Source: Anaeramoeba flamelloides (lineage: Eukaryota; Metamonada; Anaeramoebidae). Taken from it: a DNA stretch of 64,000 bases. Numbering within the stretch: position 1 is the stretch's first letter; the number at the start of each line of letters is the position of its first letter. The stretch spans positions 434,001-498,000 of the forward strand of contig JANTQA010000033.1 in assembly GCA_027625915.1 (NCBI GenBank), in the 5' to 3' direction. Positions 24,701 through 35,029 of the stretch are shown one piece after another. Made by a program: the position numbers and the translations under genes. The notes under the pieces were generated by a model, which was not told the DNA's origin, ran no database searches, and saw only the letters and a program-made list of their open reading frames with translations.

Positions 24701-25359
24701 AGTTTACTTCCTTAAACTCAAATTTTTAAGAGAAATATTTTGACTTTTAAATTATTTCACTTATCATTTTCAAAATCAAAAAAAAAATCTCAAGTTACAA
24801 GACAAATGTTTGATTAGAATCTTATTACTGATAAATGTTATTGGTTTTTTAACTTTAACACTAAACTTTTCATAAATAAGTTTGATTTTTTGAGTTTTTT
24901 TTTAGGATCATAACTTATGTTTTGGAATATGTACATTGTAAATCTTTGAATTTTGGATTTGGTGTACAATATTGTTATATATCATATTGTAGAACAAGTA
25001 CTTGAAGTTTGAGAAATCCATGGTTGTTTATTCAGTGTTTTCGTTTTTTATTATATTTTTTAGTTTTTATATCAATAAAAAAGAAATAAAATTCTCAAGA
25101 GTGCTTTTTATTTCATTATTTTGTTTTTTATGTTAAATATTTGAAGATTAATTTCAAATATATATTCCAATTTATTGGATTTTGAAATAAAGACTTGGGT
25201 TTATGTAAATTGTAAATCATGATTTATTTATCTTTTTTTTATCTCTCTTTTTGAGTTTTATTTTAACAAAAAAGAATTTAAATTCTCAAATTTCCTTTTT
25301 ATTTGATTATTTTCATTTTTTATATAATAGTCGGGATAAAAATATCAGACATGAAAATA

Positions 25360-25720
25360 ATCCCCAACAAGATTTTTAATTGTGAATATTAGGAAAATTA
25401 TTTGTAATTTGATTTATTGTCAATCAAATCCTTTTTTTAACGTACAAATTTTTTTTATGAGCCTCGTAATAAACTTACATAAAGTACATTAAAGTAAGGT
25501 AACTCTTAAATACTCGAGTAATTGTGTGAAAACCTATGTAGATTAACTTTTTTTGAAAAACTATTTGGTTTTGTGGAGGTTTAGGAGATTCTGGAAAATG
25601 AAAATTTTTATTATTGTTTTTTGATCGATTGATTGATTGAAAGGTGTTTTAAACAAGTGTGATTTCTTAATCACCTTTCTAATAATTGTTTTTACTTTTT
25701 AATCAATCAAATTTGTTATT
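25360..25720 (+). repeat. Dispersed repeat, second copy at 32430-32660 plus 33165-33330
   Basis: Shared blocks: AAGATTTTTAATTGTGAATA, AACATAAAGTACATTAAAGTA (first base variable), AACCTATGTAGATTAACTTTT, GGAAAATGAAAATTTTTATT and a TTTTGATCGATTGATTG-like block. In the second copy about 500 bases separate the last two blocks. Confidence 0.6.
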
Positions 25721-27801
25721 CAAAATTTGGGTTAGGTAATTTATTTTAAATAAAAGAATCTACACAACAATTTTCGAAATATTCACAATTAAAAATCCTG
25801 TAAGGGATTGTTTTCATTACCAGTATTTTTTTCACTGCTTTAATTATTTTTAATTTCAATAAAAAAAAAAAAAAAGATGGAAAAAAAGAATTACTATTAC
25901 TGATAAATTTTATTAAATCTTTCTAAAATTCGATCTCATTTTTATTTTATTTTATTTTTAAATACCTAACCCAAATTTTGAATAACAAATTTTAATTGAT
26001 TAAAAAGTAAAAACACTTTTAAAAGGGTTATTTAGTAATATTATTGAAAAATATATACGTTGAAAGTATCTGGCTTTCAAGATGGAAATTTAATGAATTT
26101 TTTTTTTTTTTTTACTTTATTTTAAATTTATCAAACTAAAACTGTAAAAAAAAAAAAAATTATTTTGTTATATTTGAAAAAAATAATTGAATTTGATATA
26201 AATTTTAGAGATATGATATATACCTTTTTAAATTTATTTTATATCATTTTTAATTTCTTAATATAATTATCAAGATATTACAAATAAAAAAATCATTTAG
26301 TTGATTCTTTACTATGATTGTTTTTTTAAAAAAAAATTAAGCAGTTTTTCTTTTAAAATTGACTAAGTTTAAAAATTTTTTTTAATCGAAAATTGTTATC
26401 ATTAAAATTTAGTTTGAAATTTTTTTTTAATTTCCATTTTCAAATAGAGCCTCTAATTAAAACCCACTTCTTTGGAAATCAATTTACCAAAAAATAATAA
26501 CGTGGATGAAAATGAAGAGTTAATTGTTTTCAGAATTGTTCAAGTTATAGTGAATTGTAAATAAAAAACTCTAAATTTTCCTTGACCTTTCCCAATAAAA
26601 TCCATCCAATAATTAAAATAAATCAACAAAAAAACCTACAATTCTAAAGAGATGATTAATACTCTATGCTTGTTCACACATTTAAAAAATTTGAAATTTT
26701 ATATGTTTTTAAGGGACTAGTCTCTATTATATTTTTTTACCCAAATTATAAAGAGATTGAATAAACTTTGTGCCAATTACTTAGATTTGAAAGAACTCTA
26801 TTTGTTTTGTATATTAAACTTACTTCTAGATAAGGAATCCTAATTTAGAAATTGGTCAAAAAAACAGAATAGAGACTTCCCTAAAAGTGGTTTTTTTCGA
26901 AAGTTAACAGGTAATTTTATTCCATTAATTTTGTCACATTTTATAAAACGAGAATAAAAGTCCAAAAAATTAGACTTATTCTAAGAACCAAAGCAAAATT
27001 CAGAACATCAAATTATACCTAAATTTAAAAATCTCCAATTTTCCAAATTCAAATTTTAATCTCAAAACATTCGCAAAAATAAATTTTTTGGGATTTTTTG
27101 TTCCTATGCTTTTACCATTCAGCAAATTATTTTTAATATTACACAATAGGTGTTAATTCAGTTTGAGACTCCTTTATTTTGTGAATGAAAAATAAGAAAT
27201 AAACGATAGGGAAAATATTATACGAAAAAATTTTCATTTTACAAAACAAATCTTTTTGACAAATTAAAACCCTTTTGACAATTTTTCTTCTGAATGGTAA
27301 AATCTAAAAAAAAAAAGATCCAAGATAGAAAACACAAAATGTTTGTTTAAAATAAACCAACAAAAAATAACACCATTAAGAATCACGAATTATATTTGTT
27401 CATAAATTACCTGTTTAAATGTACAAAAAACAATTAATTTCAATCAAAAAAGTTTTTCTGTTCTTCACTTTTGAAATTGTTCGTCTGTCAATAACACATC
27501 TTGTAATTGGTGTGTGTTTCTTCAATAAAAAATTCTTCAAAAAGAATGTCATTTTCAAAAAATATGAAAGAAAATATTAAAAAAAATTACAAAGAATTAA
27601 ATGCAAGAGAAGTTCGAAACTGTTGAAAAAAATGAATTCGAAACACTTTAACATTAATAACGGGTTTTTACTTAAGGGTATTTTTGGTTTTATAAATAGA
27701 TACTCAAAAATCTTCAAAATTATTTGTTAAGTAGAAACCTTTTGCGATTTCAAATGTATTACGATTATAAATCAAGGTTTGTTTTGAGAACAAAAAATTA
27801 A

Positions 27802-29721
27802 GTGATCAAGAATCATTTTTTCTTTTTATTTTTGATGTCGAAAAAAGATTCTATTTTGACAAAGCGTTTCTCCAATTTAATAAATTGTAAAGAAATGTCT
27901 GATGTAAAATTTATTGTTGGCCTGAACAAAACAGAAATTTATGGCCACCAATTAATTTTGTCAATGAGCTCACGGCGGTTTAAAGAACTGTTTTATAAAA
28001 AAAGATTACAAATCGAAAAAGAAATAAAGGGAAGGGAAGAAGAAAAAGAAAAAGAAAAAAAACACAAAAAAAAAAAAAAAAAGGAAATAGAAAAAGAAAT
28101 CAAAAAAGAAAAAAGAAAGGGAACGGGAGCGGGAAGAGAAAAAGAAAAAGAAATAGTTCACGAGAAAAGGAAAAAAAAAAGAAACAAAAAAGGAAAAGAA
28201 TTAGGGATCGAAAAAAAAACCATTTCTCTTCCAGAATCAAATATGATTGTGATCACCCTGCCACAAGTTTCTTCAAGAGCCTTTAAAGAAATCCTAAATT
28301 ATTGTTATTCACGAAAATTATTTTTAAATGAGAGTATAGCGCATGACGTTTATTTTTTGGCGGATTATTACCAGTTGGCTGAACTCAAAAATTGTTGCCG
28401 AAAATTTCTAAAAAATAATTTAAATTCTTCCAATTGTTTGTTACTCTTCCAAAAATCGATTGAATTAGGTTACACAGATCTGAAAGATATTATTTTGAGG
28501 ACAATTATATTAAAATCAAGAGAATTGTTCTCTCAAAAAGGATCGTTCCAAAACGTAAAACCAGAAACAATCAAATTGTTATTAGCACAAAGACTAGCTA
28601 CGCAAGAAATCGAATTGTTTCGAAGGATTCTTGAACTTAATTATAATAATTCAGTTAAGGAAGAATTGATTTCAATGTTAAAATTTAATCTTTTGGGTAC
28701 AATCGGCAGAAACGAGGTACAAAAATCTGGGTACGGGATCAAGCATTTGAATAATTTTCTGAAAAAAGAGAAAAAGGAAAATAACAAGAATTGCAACCTC
28801 ATGCAAAATGGTGAACTTGATTTTGTAAAGAAAACTTCGAATGGTAGTGATAATAGATCTGAAAAGAAAGATGAAAAAGATGAAGAAAAAGAAAAAGTAA
28901 AGGAAAATTTAAATCTGCAAACAAACATTAATGAAAATGAAAATGAGAAAGAGAAAGAGAAAGAGAAAGGCATAGGGTTTGTTGTCAATGCAAAATTACC
29001 AGAACTTTCAAGAATTAAGAAATTTCAAAAAAAAATCAAAAAAATCCAGCTTTTAATTTTAGCTTCGACGAATAATAAAAACTATATCAGAAATGTGTGT
29101 TCTTCAATAATATCACATGGCTATTTAAAAAAAAACATTATTTGTGTTAAGGCAAATAGCGAGATTCCGTCTCGTTCTATGTTGTTAAAAGTTGACGTCA
29201 TTTTCATTTTTTCGATATCGCCTTTTAAAAATGCCAAAATATTAGGTGACCTCTTAGCAGATTTTGTCGAAAGCGGGCGTGGTATTGTAATATGTTCGCC
29301 GGATTGTTTACGCAAGGACCACGAACGATCATTAAAGGGGAAAATCATTTCAAAAGAATTTTTACCCTTTTTGCCGAGCAAACTTGTCCATAATAAACCA
29401 TCAACATTAGGAAAAATAAACTTGCCTAACCACCCAATTCTAGAAGGCGTTTCCAGTTTCCATGGCGGGAAAGATAGTTTCCATCTCCAACCAAAAAAAT
29501 ACTCGATGCACTCGCAAAGAATAGCCGAATGGAAAAACTCACAGCCTTTAATTTCGTTAAAATTTTATAATAACAATTGCAGTCAAAAGCACGGGTGTGT
29601 AATTGTTTTAAATTTTTGGCCAGTATCAGATGATTTAAAAAAAAATCATTCTTTTTGGATACCTACAACCGATGGAGCAAAAATTATTGGCAATTCAATT
29701 CAATTTGCTACAAATTTTTAA
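27802..29721 (+). CDS. BTB-BACK protein with C-terminal glutamine-amidotransferase-like domain, 639 aa
   Basis: BTB domain residues ~28-203 begin EMSDVKFIVGLNKTEIYGHQ and resume, after an insert, at NMIVITLPQVSSRAFKEILN and HDVYFLADYYQLAELKNCCR. BTB domains often bring substrates to cullin-3 ligases (family knowledge). A Lys/Glu block at ~68-137 splits the BTB fold between helix and strand. A BACK-like helical region follows (~205-300), then a second KE-rich linker (~331-400). Residues ~411-639 form an alpha/beta domain with LGDLLADFVESGRGIVICS, NHPILEGVSSFHGG, QRIAEWKNSQPLISLKF and VIVLNFWPVSDD. This resembles the class I glutamine-amidotransferase-like/ThuA superfamily, but I cannot identify a catalytic triad. 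Met1 is followed by a hydrophobic stretch; Met12 (27835, MSKKDSIL) is the more natural start. It is single-exon and intact, and probably cytosolic. Confidence 0.82.
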   Translation: MIKNHFFFLFLMSKKDSILTKRFSNLINCKEMSDVKFIVGLNKTEIYGHQLILSMSSRRFKELFYKKRLQIEKEIKGREEEKEKEKKHKKKKKKEIEKEIKKEKRKGTGAGREKEKEIVHEKRKKKRNKKGKELGIEKKTISLPESNMIVITLPQVSSRAFKEILNYCYSRKLFLNESIAHDVYFLADYYQLAELKNCCRKFLKNNLNSSNCLLLFQKSIELGYTDLKDIILRTIILKSRELFSQKGSFQNVKPETIKLLLAQRLATQEIELFRRILELNYNNSVKEELISMLKFNLLGTIGRNEVQKSGYGIKHLNNFLKKEKKENNKNCNLMQNGELDFVKKTSNGSDNRSEKKDEKDEEKEKVKENLNLQTNINENENEKEKEKEKGIGFVVNAKLPELSRIKKFQKKIKKIQLLILASTNNKNYIRNVCSSIISHGYLKKNIICVKANSEIPSRSMLLKVDVIFIFSISPFKNAKILGDLLADFVESGRGIVICSPDCLRKDHERSLKGKIISKEFLPFLPSKLVHNKPSTLGKINLPNHPILEGVSSFHGGKDSFHLQPKKYSMHSQRIAEWKNSQPLISLKFYNNNCSQKHGCVIVLNFWPVSDDLKKNHSFWIPTTDGAKIIGNSIQFATNF

Positions 29722-29850
29722 AAAGATGAACTTTTGGAAATATTTTAATTTGCTTCAAAGTAAACAACAAGTATTCTTAATAATGTGATTTGAAATGCCA
29801 CATGGTTTAAAATTGATCGGTTATCACGATAAACCCCCTCAAATCTATTA

Positions 29851-29872
29851 GGGGTGGGAGTGGGGGTGGGGG
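29851..29872 (+). other. Potential G-quadruplex 130 bp after the BTB stop
   Basis: Four G runs (4, 3, 5 and 5) separated by one or two bases: GGGGTGGGAG then TGGGGGTGGGGG. This meets the usual G4 rule. It lies in the 3' flank of the BTB gene on its coding strand, probably in the transcript's 3' UTR. Confidence 0.75.
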
Positions 29873-30618
29873 TGTAGAAGAAGTAGAAGAGACAAAAAGG
29901 AATCGGGCGAATTGAAGGTAACAGTTATATTAATAACTTAAAGAAACCCGAATCTGAAACAAAATTTTAAGAGTAAAAATTTCAAAACTATTATTATTTA
30001 TTATCATTGTTTTTTTTTTTTTTTTCTTTTTGTTATTTTTTTTTTGTTTAAATTCAAAATAAAGATTATAAAAATTCTTTTGAGTTGTTCTAAAAATTCT
30101 TTGAATGCTTATTTATTTTTAATTTTTTTGTGAAAAAACAGTATAGTAAAAAAAAAATATAATAAAATTAGTGTTGATTAAAAATACAAAGATTTATTAG
30201 AAAACTTTTATTCAGAAAGTCAAAAGAAAACAATTAGTTTACAAATCTTTGTTATTGTTGCCAATTAGAGTATTTTCTAGTTTTCTATCATTCTCTAAAC
30301 ACACTCCATCTAAATAAATCTTTACCAGCTAAAAATGAAAAAATAACTTTTTTTTAAGAATCAATCAAACCAAGATTATTTAGAAAAAAGAGAAATAATA
30401 TACTTCGGATTAGAGTCGACAATCACAAAATACGATCAAGAAGAATTTTTTTGAAAAAAATATTAAATATTTGATAATTTTCACCTTTTAATAACTTCCT
30501 TAATAAACACTATTGATTTTAAAAAAAAAATTTACCAACAATTATTCTTATAGATAGGTTAAAAATTTAAGTTAGAAAACCTTATTTTTCTAGTAGTATT
30601 TTTTTTTACAATTTTTGT

Positions 30619-30793
30619 ACAAAAGGTTTCACTTTTAATACATAAACTTTCAACAAAATATAAAGTACAAAAAAAACCATCACATTAAGGAACATGCTTT
30701 GGAATTTTTACGAAAAAATTATTTGTCCAGTATTGGAATTAAGTTCGGTGATTTTTATTGAGACCCTGTTACTTAAAAGTGGAACTGACTATA
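30619..30793 (+). mobile_element. Degenerate copy of the 51753-51950 MITE
   Basis: The left end GGTTTCACTTTTAATACATA and the right end CTTAAAAGTGGAACTGACTA match the two arms of the palindromic MITE at 51753-51950. An ACATTAAGG block in the middle also matches. Divergence is higher than in the other copy. Confidence 0.6.
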
Positions 30794-30944
30794 GTAAAAA
30801 AAACTTTTTTAAAAGTCAAGTTGTCATTATATTATCTTTCAAAAGAATTATAAATTTAATAAAAATCTTTCAAATGCAAAATCAATTATTTGACAAAAAA
30901 AGAATTATTTATGGATTTAAACTGAAAAAAATACTTTTTTTTTT

Positions 30945-31420
30945 TTGATTTTCTGTTAGGTTTTCCAGAATATAAAAGAATTAAGTTAAATCTTTGATTT
31001 TACTCAATTATTTTTAATTCTTGAAAACCGCATTTAGTTTTTCTTGAGTTTTCTATTTATTGTAAAATCAATAGATTTTCGTTAGGTTTTTTTTACTTTT
31101 TGAAATAAACCCAAAATTTATTAAAATTTTCTGTTTATTTTAAAAAGTAAAAAAAACTGAACACGCCATAAATAAAATAGAAAACCTCAAGAAAACCTAG
31201 GCACTTGGTGGCACTTTACAACAAGTCCCCTCGAAATAGTAGGAGTAAAAACCCCATATAAAGATTATTAGCAATAAATAAGATTCCATAAACTGTGATT
31301 AATACATAGGTATTCCACTGTCTTTAGGTTTTTTTTAATTTAAAAGAATGGAGTAAAATCTTTGATTTTGCTAAATATTTTTGAATTAAAAAAAACCTAG
31401 ACACTACCTCCGAAAAGTGG
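30945..31420. repeat. Fold-back repeat family, two adjacent copies
   Basis: Contains TGTTAGGTTTTCCAGAATAT, AATCAATAGATTTTCGTTAG, AAAACCTCAAGAAAACCTAG and GGCACTTGGTGGCACTTTAC (to about 31230). After about 90 bases comes a second piece with TTTAGGTTTTTTTTAATTTAA and AAAAAAAACCTAGACAC (31320-31420). Same family as 10645-10950. Confidence 0.68.
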
Positions 31421-31700
31421 GGCACTATGTATTCGAATTTGTATATTTTTTAACTATTTTAGGCATTTTTTATTTTCAATTTTTTATGTTCAATTTTTTC
31501 TTTATTACGTTAAGTTTTCTAACCATTAGAGATTTGATGAAAAAATCTCGACAAGAACAATAAATTTCGTAATTCTGATTAGTCAGATTAAGGATCTTTT
31601 TGAGTATTTTTACTAAGGATAACATTTTTATATTACTTTTTATCAAAAATTTTTACTAATTTTTTTTTCCATTGGATAAAATACAACTTTTTTTAATATA

Positions 31701-32396
31701 AACTATTTTTCAGTCAAAGGGGCCCTGTTTTAATGAGTGAAATACATGTTTTTGTAGGGTTTTCATAGATATTGGAAGAAAAAATTTAATTGGAAATTTT
31801 CAAAATCGAAATCATTTTTTCACATTTTTGTTTTTTTTTGTTTTCAATTTTTTTTGAAAACGACATTCAGTTGCAAAATTTTTTTTTATTTCAAGATCAA
31901 TAGTTACTTGGTAAAAATGTGTTATTCTAAGTTTATTGAAACCATGGAAATGATTGTTGAGAAATTATATTTATTTCTATTGCAATTCCATTTGATCTTT
32001 GATCTTGATATTTGTTTAATAAATGTGAAAAATTTTCATTTCATTTTCATTTCCTTTTTCAAATAGAGACTAGAAATACCAACAAACTTTGTTTGGAGGC
32101 TTGATTTCTAAAAGAAAAGTATGGAAAATGAAGTGAAAATTGTTTCCTATTTATTATTCAAATGCCAGCAGAAGTTCAAAACGAACATAGTTGTTTTTCT
32201 CAATGGGGGGCTAAGAATTTGAGTTTTTAAATTTTTAAGAAAATTTATTGATTAAAATGTTTTCTTTCAGACATATATCAACAATTCTTTGATGTATATT
32301 ATTCTTTTTATTTCTTATTTGTTCTTCAAAGGACAATTATATAAAATAATTGATATTTGAAAAAAACGTTGGGTCCCTTTTGACTGCAACAGAGTT
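31701..32396 (+). mobile_element. Complete TA-flanked MITE (696 bp), CAGTCAAAGGGGCCC family
   Basis: Flanked by TA at 31699-31700 and 32397-32398. The left end is AACTATTTTTCAGTCAAAGG then GGCCC. The right end, reversed, is AACTCTGTTGCAGTCAAAAG then GGACCC. TA flanks and CAGT-containing ends point to the Tc1/mariner superfamily (inference). A closely similar copy in opposite orientation lies at 37237-37929, inside the LRR gene. No transposase is recognisable inside it. Confidence 0.82.
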
Positions 32397-33569
32397 TAGT
32401 TGTGAAAAAAATAATTTCTATGAAAAAAAACCCAGAAAAGATTTTTAATTATGAATATTTGGAAAATTGTAATGTAATTTTTTTTTAACAAAATTAAATC
32501 AATTTTTACAAGAATCATTTTTATAATGAACTGAGTAATAAACCAACATAAAGTACATTAAAGTAGGGAGTCTATAGAATACTCAAGTATTTGTTTGATA
32601 ACCTAAGTAGATCCACTTTTTTTGAAAAATATTCTGTTTTATTAAGGACTAAGGTTTTGTGCGAAAACAGTAAAATAATGGATAAAATCAGCCTTGAATA
32701 AGTTATTTAATCCAAGTAATATTTGTCCAAGGAGAATTTCTTTTAGAAAAAATGTAAAATTTTCACAATTTCAACAATTTACACAATATTTACCTTGTTA
32801 GATCATGCCAAAATTTTTGATTTTAATATTTTAGAATTTCCATTTCGACTTTCGGAACTCACAATATTTTCAAGAGATGTTCGTCATATTTTTTAAATTT
32901 ATTTTTACAAGTTTGAAATGTACTAAAATTTGAAATGCACTTGAAAATCCCCAAAAGCCATTTTTTGCAATTATTTTTTTTGTTATTTTCAATTTTCCTT
33001 TTCATTGAAAAACAAAGAAAAATAGTCTTAGTGAAAAGGTAAAGACGACAAAAAAGGTTTTTTTTTTTTTTGTACAATTTCTTCAGTGTGAAAAATTTTT
33101 TTGAGAAGCGAAAGTGAAATAACACAATTACTCAACCCCCTCAAGGGTGGGAACGTAGTCCTTAAGGTTTACTTTTAAATTTGGAAAATGATAATTTTTA
33201 TTCTTGTTCTTTGATTGATATAAAGATGTTTTGAACATGTTCGTTATTTTGTTAATCGTAATTTTAATAAATATATGATCATAATTAACAGTGGTTGGTT
33301 CTTAAATAAAAGGATTTGATTTTAAATAAAAGAAATAACAAGCTATTTTTCCTAATATTAGCAATTAAAAATCTTATCCGTGATTTTTTTCATATATGGT
33401 ATTTTTTTCAACACAATATCACAAAAATCTGTTTTTTTATTATTTGTATAAATGTAGTAACTCTTATTTTCTCTTTGGGTATCTTTCTGATTTGTTAATT
33501 TCAAAAAGAAATTGGATAAATCAAGTCGAACGAAATTATCTAGTTGAAACAATTCAATTCTTTCAAATA

Positions 33570-34540
33570 AACTCAATTCCAAAAATTGGGGCACACCTTC
33601 AAAATCAATTTAATTCCAAAAAAACTGATATTTAACTCTTAAATAGAAACATTAGATATTAACAATCAATGGAAATAATTTTAAAGTTAATTATTTATCA
33701 TTTTTTTTCATTATTTTTTGATTTTTGATTTTTCAAATGAAAAAAAAATTTTCTTTTTTTTTCAAAACTTTTCGAAAATCTCAAAATCACTTTAAAATGA
33801 AATTTAAAAGTTTTCATTCTGATCACAAGAAAAAAATTTTTTGAAAAAAAATCTTGATATGGTGTGCTATATTACATGGCCTACAAACAGACCTTATTAT
33901 CATTAATGGAAGTGTGAATACTGAATGTATTATTATTGATATTATCAAAAAAATCAAATGTAATTCAACTCACTAATTCCGAATATGGTGAGTTGAAATG
34001 GATTTTCCAAAAGGATGGAGCTTGTCCACATACTTCAAAAAAAAACTCAAACTTACTTAAATCAGGGATGTAATGTTCTGTACCCTTGACCCCCAATTCC
34101 ACAGATTTAAATCCAATTGGTAGTTTATGGATACTAAACTGAAAAATTGTAACCAAAAAACGAAGAAGAATTTTTAAAATTTTCATTAATGTATGGAATA
34201 CTTTGAGTTGGGTAACCTAAGATAATTAGTAAACTCTATATTTAAAAGGATAGATTTAGTTATCAAAAGACAAGCTGAATCTATTAATAGTTTTTATTTA
34301 TTTTTCTTTCAATAAAATTGGATTTTTTGGTAACCGTGTTCCAAAAATAGGGGCACACTTTTTTTTATTTTTTCTTTTTTATTTTTCGAATTGAATTTTA
34401 AATTTACTATAAAATATATAAATAGTATTAATTAAATATTTTCAGGTCTTTTATTATTTTAATTGACAAGTATCATGTATTTTGGAGTATATTTTTATTA
34501 ATGTAATTTTTTTTTGTGTCCCATTTTTTGGAATGGAGTT
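33570..34540 (+). mobile_element. Tc1/mariner transposon relic (971 bp) with transposase fragment
   Basis: TA at 33568-33569 and 34541-34542 flank inverted ends AACTCAATTCCAAAAATTGG then GGCACAC (left) and, reversed, AACTCCATTCCAAAAAATGG then GACACA (right). Between 33860 and 34143 the plus strand encodes the DDE core in two frames: WCAILHGLQTDLIIINGSVN, then ELKWIFQKDGACPHTSKKNS and LTPNSTDLNPIGSLWILN. The last two are the FQxDGAxxH and SPDLNPIExxW boxes of Tc1-family transposases. The N-terminal DNA-binding half is absent and the frame is broken, so the element is dead. A left-end-like motif at about 34343 (GTTCCAAAAATAGGGGCACA) suggests a short MITE copy nested at the right end. Confidence 0.85.
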
Positions 34541-35029
34541 TATAAAAACTTTTTGAAGTAGATCATCAATTTTATTTCTGATATTAAGTCCAAATTGGGA
34601 TAAAAAACTTTTTATCACATACAATAGTTCTCAAAAAATGTTGATTAAAATTTGAGAAAAGTTTAAGTTCAAATTGTCTAATTTACCAACTTTGTTTATT
34701 TATTTCAATAAAAGTTACAAATTGATTCTTTGAGCACAATACAAAAAAGAAGAATATTTTCCATGGAAAAATATCATTCTTTTGGATTAATAAAGAGCTT
34801 TTTTTTCAAAAAAAGATTGGCTAAAGGTAACACAAACCACACTCTAAAATTTTCAATTGACACAAATTAAACAAATCAAGTTTCGAGTTTCATTTTTTCC
34901 TGATTTTGTAATAAAACAACAAATTTTTTCAAAAACAAAATAAAAAGAAAATCCAAAACAAAAACAAAAACAAAAGCAAAAACAAAAACAAAAATCAATT
35001 CCCTAAAAAAATAAACGCTTCATTTTTTA

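Larger units (their letters stand above)
23139..27801. other. Gene-free stretch between omega-amidase and BTB gene
   Basis: No gene supported on either strand. It holds the long dispersed repeat at 23390-24700, another at 25360-25720, and AT-rich sequence. The two flanking genes are divergently transcribed, so both promoters should lie in this interval, but I see no motif I would name. Confidence 0.55.
29722..35029. other. Repeat-rich spacer between BTB and LRR genes
   Basis: No host gene supported. It contains a G4 motif, a MITE (30619-30793), fold-back repeats (30945-31420), a complete TA-flanked element (31701-32396), a dispersed repeat in two parts (32430-32660, 33165-33330) and a Tc1/mariner relic (33570-34540). 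A block near 30325-30470 resembles 46395-46540. Just upstream of the LRR start, 34930-34996 is an (AAAAAC)n-like tract, probably 5' UTR or promoter. Confidence 0.6.

Noticed and set aside
33965-34186. 73-aa minus-strand frame
   Set aside because: It is antisense to the Tc1 transposase core, which reads convincingly on the plus strand.
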